Positions 6,399 through 12,287 of a stretch of DNA of 34,295 nt are shown here, piece after piece. The stretch is taken from the NCBI GenBank assembly GCA_023267375.1, contig JAHFNJ010000011.1, positions 1 through 34,295 of the forward strand. The letters are read 5' to 3'. Both the position numbers and the translations under genes were made by a program. Below the pieces are notes generated by a model that was given only the letters and a program-made list of their open reading frames with translations, did no database searches and was not told the DNA's origin. Every line of letters starts with the position of its first letter. The stretch's first letter is position 1. The DNA comes from Candidatus Nomurabacteria bacterium (GTDB lineage: Bacteria; Patescibacteriota; Minisyncoccia; Phycocordibacterales; UBA9973).

Positions 6399-7208
6399 AT
6401 GAAAATGATCAGTTGGAATACCAATGGTTTGCGCGCCACAGTTAAGCAAGGTTATTTCGAACCCCTTTTTACGAAATACAAACCCGACATTTTGTGTCTT
6501 CAGGAAACAAAATCAACTCCCGAACAATTGCCCGCTGAAGTAGTAAATGTACCTGGCTATCATTCTTGTTTTTCTCATCCGAAAGTAAAAAAGGGTTACA
6601 GTGGGGTTGCGATTTATTCCAAAGAAAAACCAATTTCAGTATCGGAAGATTTTCCTACGGCTATTTTAAAAAAATACGATATGTCGGCTGACGGGTACGG
6701 CGACCCAGCTCACGAGGGCCGACTACTCATTGCTGAGTTTAAAAATTTCTATATCGTAAATGTCTATACACCAAATTCAAAACGCGATTTGTCTCGCATT
6801 CCCCTTCGCCACAAACTCTGGGATCCAGCATTTTTAGCCACGTGTAAGCTGCTTGAAAAGAAGAAGCCGGTCATCTTTTGCGGCGACTTAAATGTCGCTC
6901 ATACTGCGATTGATCTTGCTCGACCAAAAGAGAGTGAGGGTTCGCATGGTTTCACAAAAGAAGAACGTGAAGGAGTAGATAAAATTATTGCCGCTGGATT
7001 CATCGATACGTTTCGCTACTTTTATCCAGACAAAACGGCTGCATACACATACTGGGATCAGCTTTCTCGTGCGCGCGATCGCAATGTCGGCTGGCGCATC
7101 GACTACTTTTTTGTTTCACAAAAATTGAAAAGCAAACTTGTGGATGCAAAAATCCTTGCAGACTACTATGGCAGTGACCACTGTCCAATTGAGCTCGTGC
7201 TTAAATAA
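6399..7208 (+). CDS. xth: Exodeoxyribonuclease III (AP endonuclease, ExoIII family)
   Basis: 269 residues from ATG 6399; family members start MKxISWNxNGLRA, and here MKMISWNTNGLRATVK fits exactly, so the in-frame GTG at 6393 is not needed. Endonuclease/exonuclease/phosphatase fold: LCLQETK with the metal-binding Glu; GVAIYSK; IVNVYTPNS; the catalytic CGDLNVAH; RDRNVGWRIDYFFVS; and C-terminal GSDHCPIEL with the Asp-His pair. It cleaves DNA at abasic sites and removes 3' blocking groups in base excision repair. The long AYTYWDQLSRARDRNVGWRI loop is typical of the bacterial ExoA/Xth branch. Monocistronic, with no clear Shine-Dalgarno. Confidence 0.95.
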   Translation: MKMISWNTNGLRATVKQGYFEPLFTKYKPDILCLQETKSTPEQLPAEVVNVPGYHSCFSHPKVKKGYSGVAIYSKEKPISVSEDFPTAILKKYDMSADGYGDPAHEGRLLIAEFKNFYIVNVYTPNSKRDLSRIPLRHKLWDPAFLATCKLLEKKKPVIFCGDLNVAHTAIDLARPKESEGSHGFTKEEREGVDKIIAAGFIDTFRYFYPDKTAAYTYWDQLSRARDRNVGWRIDYFFVSQKLKSKLVDAKILADYYGSDHCPIELVLK

Positions 7209-7212
7209 AGTA

Positions 7213-7241
7213 TTGACATAATGCTCGTATAGATGTACTAT
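7213..7241 (+). promoter_or_regulatory. Promoter of the 7248-7443 RNA
   Basis: Perfect -35 TTGACA (7213-7218), 17-base spacer, -10 TACTAT (7236-7241), starting just after the xth stop codon and pointing into a region with no ORF. Confidence 0.7.
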
Positions 7242-7247
7242 CAAAAC

Positions 7248-7443
7248 AAGTTTTAGGGTTAGATGTTCTTCGAGAGTCCTCCACAGATGGTTTTATTTGG
7301 TTTAGAGTAGTACTGCCTCTGTGGGGGCTTTCTTAGAGCATGAGTGCTCTTCAATATAATATTTTTTCGAGAGGGTTTAGTTTTGTGTTCCATTTTTCGA
7401 GACCGCGCCATTTATTTGGTTTTAGCGGTCTCAACTTTTTTTT
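7248..7443 (+). ncRNA. Structured non-coding RNA, about 195 nt, unknown family
   Basis: A sigma70-type promoter (7213-7241) and an intrinsic terminator (7399-7443) define a plus-strand transcript without a convincing ORF. Hairpin P1: CCTCCACAGA (7278-7287) with TCTGTGGGGG (7318-7327), ten pairs. Hairpin P2: AGAGCA (7335-7340) with TGCTCT (7345-7350), loop TGAG. P3 is the terminator hairpin, GAGACCGC with GCGGTCTC. The loops of P1 and P3 share TTTATTTGGTTT (7292-7303 and 7411-7422), which suggests a repeated binding site. A 15-codon ORF from 7264 ending in P1 is possible but nothing lies downstream to attenuate. The size suits 6S or another small regulatory RNA, but the fold does not look like canonical 6S, tmRNA or RNase P. 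Confidence 0.6.
7399..7443 (+). terminator. Terminator of the non-coding RNA
   Basis: GAGACCGC (7399-7406) pairs with GCGGTCTC (7425-7432), then a run of T on the plus strand only. It runs into the murI stop codon. Confidence 0.8.
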
Positions 7444-8257
7444 AGCCTAGTTTTACTGTCTCAATTTTGATATTTTGCCCGAACCATTTTTTTGCAAGAG
7501 TATCAACAGTCTTCGTCTCTTTAGTGAGGTAGATATGCCTAGTGTGATTTTTTGAAAGCTCGCTTTTAATTTCCGGATGTCGTTTCAGGTAGTCAGCTGT
7601 TTTTTTAGGGATGAATTCGTCTTGTGAAATTACGTGCACTTTTTTGCCAACTTGCCCGCCGAGGCGGGCGATTTTTCGTACAAATGTTTTGCCGATCGGA
7701 TAATGAGTACAACCCAAGACGAGCGTATCAATTTTTTTCTCTAGTAGAGGCGCGAGGTATTTTCTGAAGGATTCTTTCATTGCCTTCGTGTCTCCTTTTT
7801 CAATATCAGTTACTAACGATGGTGCCGCAAGCTGGAAGACTTCTGCTCTTGGGTTTAGTTTCTGTATTTCTACTAAGTATGTTTTTGATTTTACCGTTGC
7901 AACTGTTCCAAGAATTCCAATTCGTTTCCCTTTGAGCGTTTCCTCGGCTGCAGGAATGATAACTCCCAATACTTTTCGATCAGGGAAATATTTTGGCAAA
8001 TACTTTTTCTGGATCTGACGCAGTGCTCGTGCGGACGCTGTATTGCAGGCAACAATCACAAGCTTGCAGTCCTTTTTTTTAAAAAGGTACGCCACTCCTT
8101 CTTTCAAGAATTGGTGTACTTCATTGTGTGATCGATTGCCATATGGGACGCGTTTCGTGTCACCGACATACACGTAATCATATTGCGGGAGGTGTTTTAC
8201 GAGCGCGCGGGTCATGATGAGCCCGCCAACTCCTGAATCAAATATACCGATATTCAT
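7442..8257 (-). CDS. murI: Glutamate racemase
   Basis: 271 residues, the normal length. It interconverts L- and D-glutamate for peptidoglycan in the cytosol. Features: N-terminal IGIFDSGVGGL (3-13); YVGDTKRVPYGNRS; catalytic Cys71 in IVACNTASA; the second catalytic Cys183 in LVLGCTHYP. Both Cys and the Asp of FDSG are present, so it should be active. The gene converges with the non-coding RNA transcript, whose terminator overlaps the murI stop. Presence of murI supports a peptidoglycan wall in this organism. Confidence 0.96.
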   Translation of the reverse strand: MNIGIFDSGVGGLIMTRALVKHLPQYDYVYVGDTKRVPYGNRSHNEVHQFLKEGVAYLFKKKDCKLVIVACNTASARALRQIQKKYLPKYFPDRKVLGVIIPAAEETLKGKRIGILGTVATVKSKTYLVEIQKLNPRAEVFQLAAPSLVTDIEKGDTKAMKESFRKYLAPLLEKKIDTLVLGCTHYPIGKTFVRKIARLGGQVGKKVHVISQDEFIPKKTADYLKRHPEIKSELSKNHTRHIYLTKETKTVDTLAKKWFGQNIKIETVKLG

Positions 8258-8287
8258 TTTCTCATTCTAGCATTTTTACAGCAAAGC

Positions 8288-8316
8288 TTGTTAAAAATTT
8301 TTTCATAGTGTATAAA
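8288..8316 (+). promoter_or_regulatory. Promoter of the 8355 gene
   Basis: TTGTTA (8288-8293), 17-base spacer, TATAAA (8311-8316). Confidence 0.5.
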
Positions 8317-8354
8317 CACTTGGAATTGTTTAACCCCCTAATTTGTTCTGTATT

Positions 8355-8762
8355 ATGGAAAAAGAAAATGAAGTAACATTAACATTTATTTGTTTAATGT
8401 ATTTAGCAAAAGAAGTTGAGCGGATCCTTCTTGGTAGTAACATTGACGGCGCTACTGTTGTTGTTGGTCGTACACGGCACAACGAACAGAAGGTCTGTAT
8501 CTCTTTTTCTACCAGTTCTGTCTATTGGGCTGATAGACTTAAAAAAGCGAAGAAGAGCATTGATCAATCCCTGCTACCATTTCATACCCGCAAGGATGGT
8601 TCTGTGTTGCATGTGTGGATAGAAGAGAAGGAGCATCTCGCCTGGTATTTTATACGCATGGTGAAGAAGACCCATTTCATTCCTTACTTCAGTGAAATGG
8701 AGTTGTTGCTCGGTGGTCTTGAAACGCCACTTACTTTTATTCGTGATCTTGAAGCCGCATGA
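8355..8762 (+). CDS. Unknown soluble protein
   Basis: 135 residues from ATG 8355; a TTG four codons upstream is the alternative start. Mixed alpha/beta composition with no signal peptide or membrane span. Visible are a hydrophobic first helix (VTLTFICLMYLAKEVERILL), a beta-like GATVVVGRTRHNEQKVCISF segment, and a C-terminal half rich in aromatic residues. No family recognised. It has its own promoter and a strong terminator shared with the convergent cca gene. The leader has a run of five C residues before the start region rather than a Shine-Dalgarno. Confidence 0.65.
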   Translation: MEKENEVTLTFICLMYLAKEVERILLGSNIDGATVVVGRTRHNEQKVCISFSTSSVYWADRLKKAKKSIDQSLLPFHTRKDGSVLHVWIEEKEHLAWYFIRMVKKTHFIPYFSEMELLLGGLETPLTFIRDLEAA

Positions 8763-8782
8763 TTATTGTGGCTAGTATTTTC

Positions 8783-8817
8783 AAAAAGCTCCCCTGTTAT
8801 TACAGGGGAGCTTTTTT
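8783..8817. terminator. Bidirectional terminator between the 8355 gene and cca
   Basis: AAAAGCTCCCCTG pairs with CAGGGGAGCTTTT around TTATTA; T-runs on both strands. The cca stop codon lies inside it. Confidence 0.92.
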
Positions 8818-10315
8818 ACACTCCATGTTTGCGGTGAAGTTCCTTCACCTCCTCTTCTTCAAGCTCTTCCTTTTTTTCTTTTGCTTGTACTCCAAGTTTT
8901 TTTAGTTCTTCATCAGATAATGTATTTAATTCCCCCACCCTCTTATCTAAGTACTCGCGCGTATTTTTTTTCGGATCATCGAGAACTTCTTCAAGCAATG
9001 CATGGAGCATCCAGCCCATGCGCGGACCGGGAGTGATTCCCAGCTCATCTTTCATAATGACCCCATCAATCGCAAGTTGTCCGACTGAAATGGGATCACG
9101 AAGTACTTCCTCAATCATGGCGTGGTACTTACGCAAACGGTATGGTGCTTCTTTTTTCTTCATCCCTACCCTATCGCACTCACGGATATCCATCAGTGTC
9201 CAGATATTCTCCTTCCCTATTTTAGCCACCACACGGCGCACAGCACTGAGTGTAATGGTTTCAGTATCAGAGAAAAACATATGCTGACGCACGAGAGCAA
9301 CCACCAGTTCAGTCGTTTTCTTTGGGAATTTCAATCGTTCCAGGATTTTCTGTGCCATTCGAGCGCCAATTACTTCATGGCCATAGAATGTGTATGCTTT
9401 CTTTGTTCCAGGGCGACGTGATCGTGGCTTGCCGATATCATGAAAGAGCGCAGCAAGGCGGACTTCGAGCGACCATTTTTTTTCTGCCGCATGACCAAGC
9501 GCATGGAGGAGATGTTCGAAGACATCGTAAATATGCACACCGCCTTGTTCACAACCAATCCCCTCCTCAAGTTCAGGGATGATGTGTTTTAGGAGCCCAA
9601 ACTTTGAGAGCATTCCAATGCCGACAGTTGGTTCTGGCGACATGATAATTTTTGTGAATTCATCACGAATTCGTTCAGCAGAAATGTGTGACAAAAGTGT
9701 TGAGTTATCCACAACTGCTTCCATTGTCTCGTGCGAAATAGTAAATCCCAATTCGCATGAAAAACGCACAGCACGGAGCATACGCAGCGCGTCCTCAGTG
9801 AACCTGTCCTTTGCGTTACCGACGGTCCTGAGGGTTTTATCGTTTATGTCCTTTAGACCGTCGTATAGGTCAATTAGCTGTCTTTTAGAGGCATTGTAGG
9901 CCAAGGCATTGACCGTAAAGTCACGTCTTTTAAGATCGTCCTTAATATCTTTGCTGAATTTTACCTCGTCAGGATGGCGAAAGTCGCTATATTCAGCCTC
10001 AATACGGTATGGAGTGACCTCGATAATAAAAGGTTTTAGGTTCGAGGGGCTAGTTTCTAGGTTAGGTTCAAAAACCACGGCGACTGTGCCGAACTTGTTC
10101 TCATACACTGTCTTTTCGAAAAGTCCTTGAATCTGTTCCGGAGTGGCGTTTGTTGTTACGTCCCAGTCTTTAGGTTCCCTACCTATTATAAGATCACGGA
10201 CACAACCGCCCACAAGAAAAGCCTCGAAGCCTGCTTTTTCGAGAGTGTCAGATACACGGGTAACTTCCGAAGGGATTTTGGAAGTGTCTATTTTATTTTC
10301 AGAATTAAAAGCCAT
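8816..10315 (-). CDS. cca: CCA tRNA nucleotidyltransferase with HD domain
   Basis: 499 residues. The class II nucleotidyltransferase head shows FLVGGCVRDLIIG (34-45) and the catalytic carboxylates Asp50 and Asp52 in PKDWDVTTNA. RRDFTVNALAY (130-140) and EDALRMLRAVRF (174-185) are the template-region motifs. An HD domain follows (FHDIGKPRSR, His292-Asp293), as in PcnB-like CCA enzymes. The C-terminus is a Glu/Lys-rich coiled tail. It adds CCA to tRNA 3' ends; none of the four tRNAs here encodes CCA, so the enzyme is required. It follows tRNA-Gly(GCC) on the same strand, with the tRNA trailer hairpins and a 32-base repeat directly before its ATG. Confidence 0.95.
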   Translation of the reverse strand: MAFNSENKIDTSKIPSEVTRVSDTLEKAGFEAFLVGGCVRDLIIGREPKDWDVTTNATPEQIQGLFEKTVYENKFGTVAVVFEPNLETSPSNLKPFIIEVTPYRIEAEYSDFRHPDEVKFSKDIKDDLKRRDFTVNALAYNASKRQLIDLYDGLKDINDKTLRTVGNAKDRFTEDALRMLRAVRFSCELGFTISHETMEAVVDNSTLLSHISAERIRDEFTKIIMSPEPTVGIGMLSKFGLLKHIIPELEEGIGCEQGGVHIYDVFEHLLHALGHAAEKKWSLEVRLAALFHDIGKPRSRRPGTKKAYTFYGHEVIGARMAQKILERLKFPKKTTELVVALVRQHMFFSDTETITLSAVRRVVAKIGKENIWTLMDIRECDRVGMKKKEAPYRLRKYHAMIEEVLRDPISVGQLAIDGVIMKDELGITPGPRMGWMLHALLEEVLDDPKKNTREYLDKRVGELNTLSDEELKKLGVQAKEKKEELEEEEVKELHRKHGV

Positions 10316-10335
10316 ATGGACTTAAATTAAAGGAG

Positions 10336-10367
10336 AATCGGCTACCACGTAGCCAGGTACTTTTCGA
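10336..10367 (-). repeat. 32-base repeat, copy 1 (upstream of cca)
   Basis: Reverse complement is identical over 32 bases to 14758-14789. It contains the hairpin GGCTAC-GTG-GTAGCC. On the minus strand it ends in a GATTCTCC sequence like a tRNA T-arm 3' strand. Confidence 0.9.
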
Positions 10368-10405
10368 CAAAATCTCCCTACGGTCAATTTTGTAACGAAA
10401 AGTCT

Positions 10406-10473
10406 TTCAATTCTCCCACGCGAGCAAAGCAGTTTGCTCGCTTAGCCGAAGACAATTCACCTAGTGAATTGTC
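10406..10473 (-). repeat. tRNA-Gly(GCC) trailer with antisense copy of the tRNA 3' half
   Basis: Reading the minus strand after the tRNA: hairpin GACAATTCAC/GTGAATTGTC (10473-10451), CGGCTA complementary to the tRNA acceptor end (10448-10443), hairpin GCGAGCAAA/TTTGCTCGC (10441-10420), then GGGAGAATTGAA (10417-10406), which is complementary to the tRNA T-arm strand at 11 of 12 positions. Confidence 0.65.
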
Positions 10474-10480
10474 TTTTTAG

Positions 10481-10551
10481 TGCGGCTAGGGAGAATCGAA
10501 CTCCCGTCTCATCCTTGGCAAGGACGTGTTCTACCACTAAACCATAGCCGC
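10481..10551 (-). tRNA. tRNA-Gly (anticodon GCC)
   Basis: 71 nt on the minus strand. Acceptor GCGGCTA pairs with TAGCCGC; the anticodon stem-loop CCTTGCCAAGG gives GCC; T-arm GGGAGTTCGATTCTCCC is intact; discriminator A; no encoded CCA. It has a good promoter (10623-10595) and a palindromic leader, and is followed by cca. Confidence 0.96.
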
Positions 10552-10566
10552 AAATTTCTACTAAAA

Positions 10567-10590
10567 TTGCGAATTAATCTTAATTCGCAA
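10567..10590. repeat. 24-base palindrome in the tRNA-Gly(GCC) leader
   Basis: TTGCGAATTAA (10567-10577) and TTAATTCGCAA (10580-10590) are perfect inverted repeats separated by two bases. It lies between the promoter and the tRNA, so it will form a hairpin in the precursor or act as a protein site. Confidence 0.7.
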
Positions 10591-10594
10591 GGCC

Positions 10595-10623
10595 ATTATA
10601 TTATTTTTGTCCATAATATGCAA
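10595..10623 (-). promoter_or_regulatory. Promoter of tRNA-Gly(GCC)
   Basis: Minus strand -35 TTGCAT (10623-10618), 17-base spacer, perfect -10 TATAAT (10600-10595). Confidence 0.7.
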
Positions 10624-10655
10624 TTTTCTAAATTAGCCTTATGATATAAAGTTAA

Positions 10656-10684
10656 TTTACTAATTAGTAAAAAAAGTGTATAAT
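10656..10684 (+). promoter_or_regulatory. Promoter of tRNA-Arg(TCG), overlapping a palindrome
   Basis: -35 TTTACT (10656-10661), 17-base spacer, perfect -10 TATAAT (10679-10684). The -35 is half of the palindrome TTTACTAATTAGTAAA (10656-10671). Confidence 0.65.
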
Positions 10685-10701
10685 TTTCTTGTATTTTTTT
10701 T

Positions 10702-10773
10702 GCGCCCGTAGTTCAACGGATAGAACACCGGTCTTCGGAACCGGTGATGTGGGTTCGATTCCTGCCGGGCGCA
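10702..10773 (+). tRNA. tRNA-Arg (anticodon TCG)
   Basis: 72 nt. Acceptor GCGCCCG pairs with CGGGCGC; anticodon arm CCGGT-CTTCGGA-ACCGG gives TCG; T-arm GTGGGTTCGATTCCTGC contains two G-T pairs; discriminator A; no encoded CCA. Strong promoter 17 bases upstream. Confidence 0.95.
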
Positions 10774-10864
10774 CCCGAATGAGACACCTGCGTGTCTCAT
10801 GTGCAGGAATCGAAAACCTTTTCATTATTTATGAGGAGCTTCGCTCCAAATAAATTGAAAAGGT
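10774..10864 (+). repeat. tRNA-Arg trailer with antisense T-arm copy and hairpins
   Basis: Hairpin ATGAGACAC/GTGTCTCAT (10779-10800), then GCAGGAATCGAA (10803-10814), a perfect 12-base complement of the tRNA T-arm strand at 10754-10765. A large hairpin follows: ACCTTTTCA (10816-10824 region) pairs with TGAAAAGGT, with an ATTTAT/AATAAAT middle and a GGAGC-TTC-GCTCC tip. Confidence 0.65.
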
Positions 10865-10867
10865 GTA

Positions 10868-11009
10868 CTGTTCCTGTAAGGAAAGATTCCTGTTCTCTAG
10901 CGCAAAAATTCAGTAGAATTTTATGGGTGACCACTTCCCTGTTCCTGTAAGGAAAGATTCCTGCCGGTCCATAAGAAAATTCAGCAGAATTTTATAAGTG
11001 ACCACTGCC
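10868..11009 (+). repeat. Tandem direct repeat, 2 x 71 bases
   Basis: Copy 1 is 10868-10938 and copy 2 is 10939-11009. Both begin CTGTTCCTGTAAGGAAAGAT and contain an AAAATTC/GAATTTT hairpin with loop AGTA (copy 1) or AGCA (copy 2), then GTGACCACT. Copy 2 carries GATTCCTGCCGG (10956-10967), identical to 12 bases of the tRNA-Arg 3' end (10757-10768). Confidence 0.85.
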
Positions 11010-11100
11010 CTTTTTCCTTTGTAATGAAAGCTTTTCACCAACGTCTTGTCCCTTATTTTAGTCCTTTTCCCCACATTTAAGCCTTATTTTTCAACGAATA

Positions 11101-11130
11101 TGTGGATAACTCTGTGTGTACTGTGCATAA
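11101..11130 (-). promoter_or_regulatory. Two DnaA boxes
   Basis: TGTGGATAA (11101-11109) and TGTGCATAA (11122-11130) are reverse complements of the DnaA box TTATNCACA, in the same orientation and 21 bases apart. An A/T-rich stretch follows (11160-11225) and parS-like sites start at 11228. No ORF lies between 10774 and 11344. Confidence 0.6.
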
Positions 11131-11227
11131 AGGACACATTTTTGTCCCATAAAAAAGCCTTATTTTACGAATAAACCCTTTAAATATAAGCTATTTTTAA
11201 AAAGACAGCAAAAACAGCATATAATCA

Positions 11228-11241
11228 GTTTCACGTGAAAC
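11228..11241. promoter_or_regulatory. parS site 1
   Basis: GTTTCACGTGAAAC, a perfect 14-base palindrome. With its flanks it matches 15 of 16 positions of the bacterial ParB-binding consensus TGTTTCACGTGAAACA. Confidence 0.85.
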
Positions 11242-11251
11242 ACTTAAGTAT

Positions 11252-11290
11252 GTTTCATCCGCCATATGGGTCGGCGGACAAGTATGAAAC
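11252..11290. repeat. Split parS-like half-sites around a hairpin
   Basis: GTTTCAT (11252-11258) and ATGAAAC (11284-11290) are inverted half-sites like those of the parS-like sites 3 and 6. They enclose a CCGCC/GGCGG hairpin (11259-11263, 11273-11277). Confidence 0.55.
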
Positions 11291-11299
11291 GGTTGAGGT

Positions 11300-11327
11300 G
11301 TTCCACGTGTAACGTTTCATGTGTAAC
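11300..11327. promoter_or_regulatory. parS-like sites 2 and 3 in tandem
   Basis: GTTCCACGTGTAAC (11300-11313) is followed without gap by GTTTCATGTGTAAC (11314-11327). Both are degenerate relatives of parS, just upstream of the NUDIX gene. Confidence 0.65.
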
Positions 11328-11344
11328 AATTAGACTCAAATCAT

Positions 11345-11746
11345 ATGAATCTCCAAGTTGGTATTAAGGCATTTCTCAAAAATAAAGAAGGGAAGTACCT
11401 GCTTGTTCGGCGCAATCCTGAAAAATATAAGGATGTAGGTGCTAAGTGGGATATTATTGGTGGCCGTATAAACCCTGGTCAGGGTCTTTTGGAGAACTTG
11501 ACCAGGGAAATATATGAGGAAACTAAGCTTGCTTTGGAAGGGGGACCACAGCTTTTGTGTGCCCAAGATATCCTAAAAGCAGACTTTCACGTCGTACGCC
11601 TCACTTATTTAGGGGATACAACAGGGGAGCCGACCTTGAGCGAGGAACACACAGACTATGGCTGGTACACAGTTGAGGAAATGAAAAATCTGGAAAACCT
11701 AGATTCTTATACTAGAAAAGTTATAGAAGCAGGTCTGGTATTGTAA
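11345..11746 (+). CDS. NUDIX hydrolase
   Basis: 133 residues, a single NUDIX domain. The NUDIX helix is visible as GGRINPGQGLLENL followed by REIYEET (about residues 39-60), with the metal-binding Glu pair intact; the usual upstream Glu of the box is replaced (GGRIN, PGQ). Family members hydrolyse nucleoside diphosphates linked to another group; the exact substrate (oxidised dNTP, NDP-sugar, mRNA cap-like ends) cannot be inferred. The gene is flanked on both sides by parS-like sites: three within 120 bases upstream, the first downstream one starting two bases after the stop. It is co-directional with yraN. Confidence 0.88.
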   Translation: MNLQVGIKAFLKNKEGKYLLVRRNPEKYKDVGAKWDIIGGRINPGQGLLENLTREIYEETKLALEGGPQLLCAQDILKADFHVVRLTYLGDTTGEPTLSEEHTDYGWYTVEEMKNLENLDSYTRKVIEAGLVL

Positions 11747-11747
11747 C

Positions 11748-11786
11748 GTTCCACGTGTAACATATCTGAAATGTTACACGTGGAAC
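11748..11786. promoter_or_regulatory. parS-like sites 4 and 5 forming an inverted pair
   Basis: GTTCCACGTGTAAC (11748-11761) and GTTACACGTGGAAC (11773-11786) are reverse complements. With flanking AT they form 16-base arms around a seven-base loop. Confidence 0.65.
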
Positions 11787-11807
11787 CTAAATCGTCTGAA
11801 AGGGAAC

Positions 11808-11821
11808 GTTTCATGTGGAAC
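11808..11821. promoter_or_regulatory. parS-like site 6
   Basis: GTTTCATGTGGAAC, immediately before the yraN start codon at 11826. Confidence 0.6.
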
Positions 11822-11825
11822 ATAT

Positions 11826-12221
11826 ATGCCAAAAGTATTTACCTCAGAAACTCAAAAGATCGGACAACTCGGGGAAGATATCTGCTGCCGATACCTGCAA
11901 GGTAAAGGTTTTGAGATCATTGAGCGAAATTACACTCGAAAATGGGGCGAAATAGACATTATTGCCCGAAAACAGGGGGTTACTCACTTTGTAGAAGTGA
12001 AATCTCAGTCTGTAAGAGACATTTTAGTGGTATCCAGGGATGGGTATCGGGCGGAGGATCAAATGCACCCACAGAAGATTGTGAGGCTCTCAAGGACAAT
12101 CAATACCTATCTTTTAGAAATGGATGTCCGTAATGAATGGCAGTTTGATGTGGCTGTTGTCCTTTTAGAGATGGAAGGGAAGCGGGCGAAGGTTGAGTTA
12201 CTCGAGAACATTATTTTGTAG
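11826..12221 (+). CDS. UPF0102 (YraN) family endonuclease-like protein
   Basis: 131 residues, the usual family length (about 120). PD-(D/E)xK-type fold: GQLGEDICCRYLQGKGFEII (13-32) is the N-terminal helix with the first conserved Glu. RNYTRKWGEIDIIARK contains the GEID catalytic motif, and HFVEVKSQ supplies the ExK pair. These residues are those of restriction-enzyme-like nucleases; the cellular role of YraN is not firmly established. It follows the NUDIX gene by 79 bases, and that gap holds three parS-like sites. The ATG follows site 6 by four bases, so ParB binding would be expected to interfere with its transcription. Confidence 0.9.
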   Translation: MPKVFTSETQKIGQLGEDICCRYLQGKGFEIIERNYTRKWGEIDIIARKQGVTHFVEVKSQSVRDILVVSRDGYRAEDQMHPQKIVRLSRTINTYLLEMDVRNEWQFDVAVVLLEMEGKRAKVELLENIIL

Positions 12222-12233
12222 TTCTACTAAAAT

Positions 12234-12262
12234 AAAAAGTCCCGCGTGAGCAGGACTTTTTT
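12234..12262 (+). terminator. yraN terminator (GTCC variant)
   Basis: AAAAGTCC pairs with GGACTTTT, with an imperfect CGC/GCA extension, then T-run. Confidence 0.8.
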
Positions 12263-12287
12263 GTTTTTGGCACTTTGTGCCGGATGT

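Noticed and set aside
10868-11009. Tandem repeat as a CRISPR array
   Set aside because: Only two adjacent units with conserved interior and no unique spacers; no cas genes.
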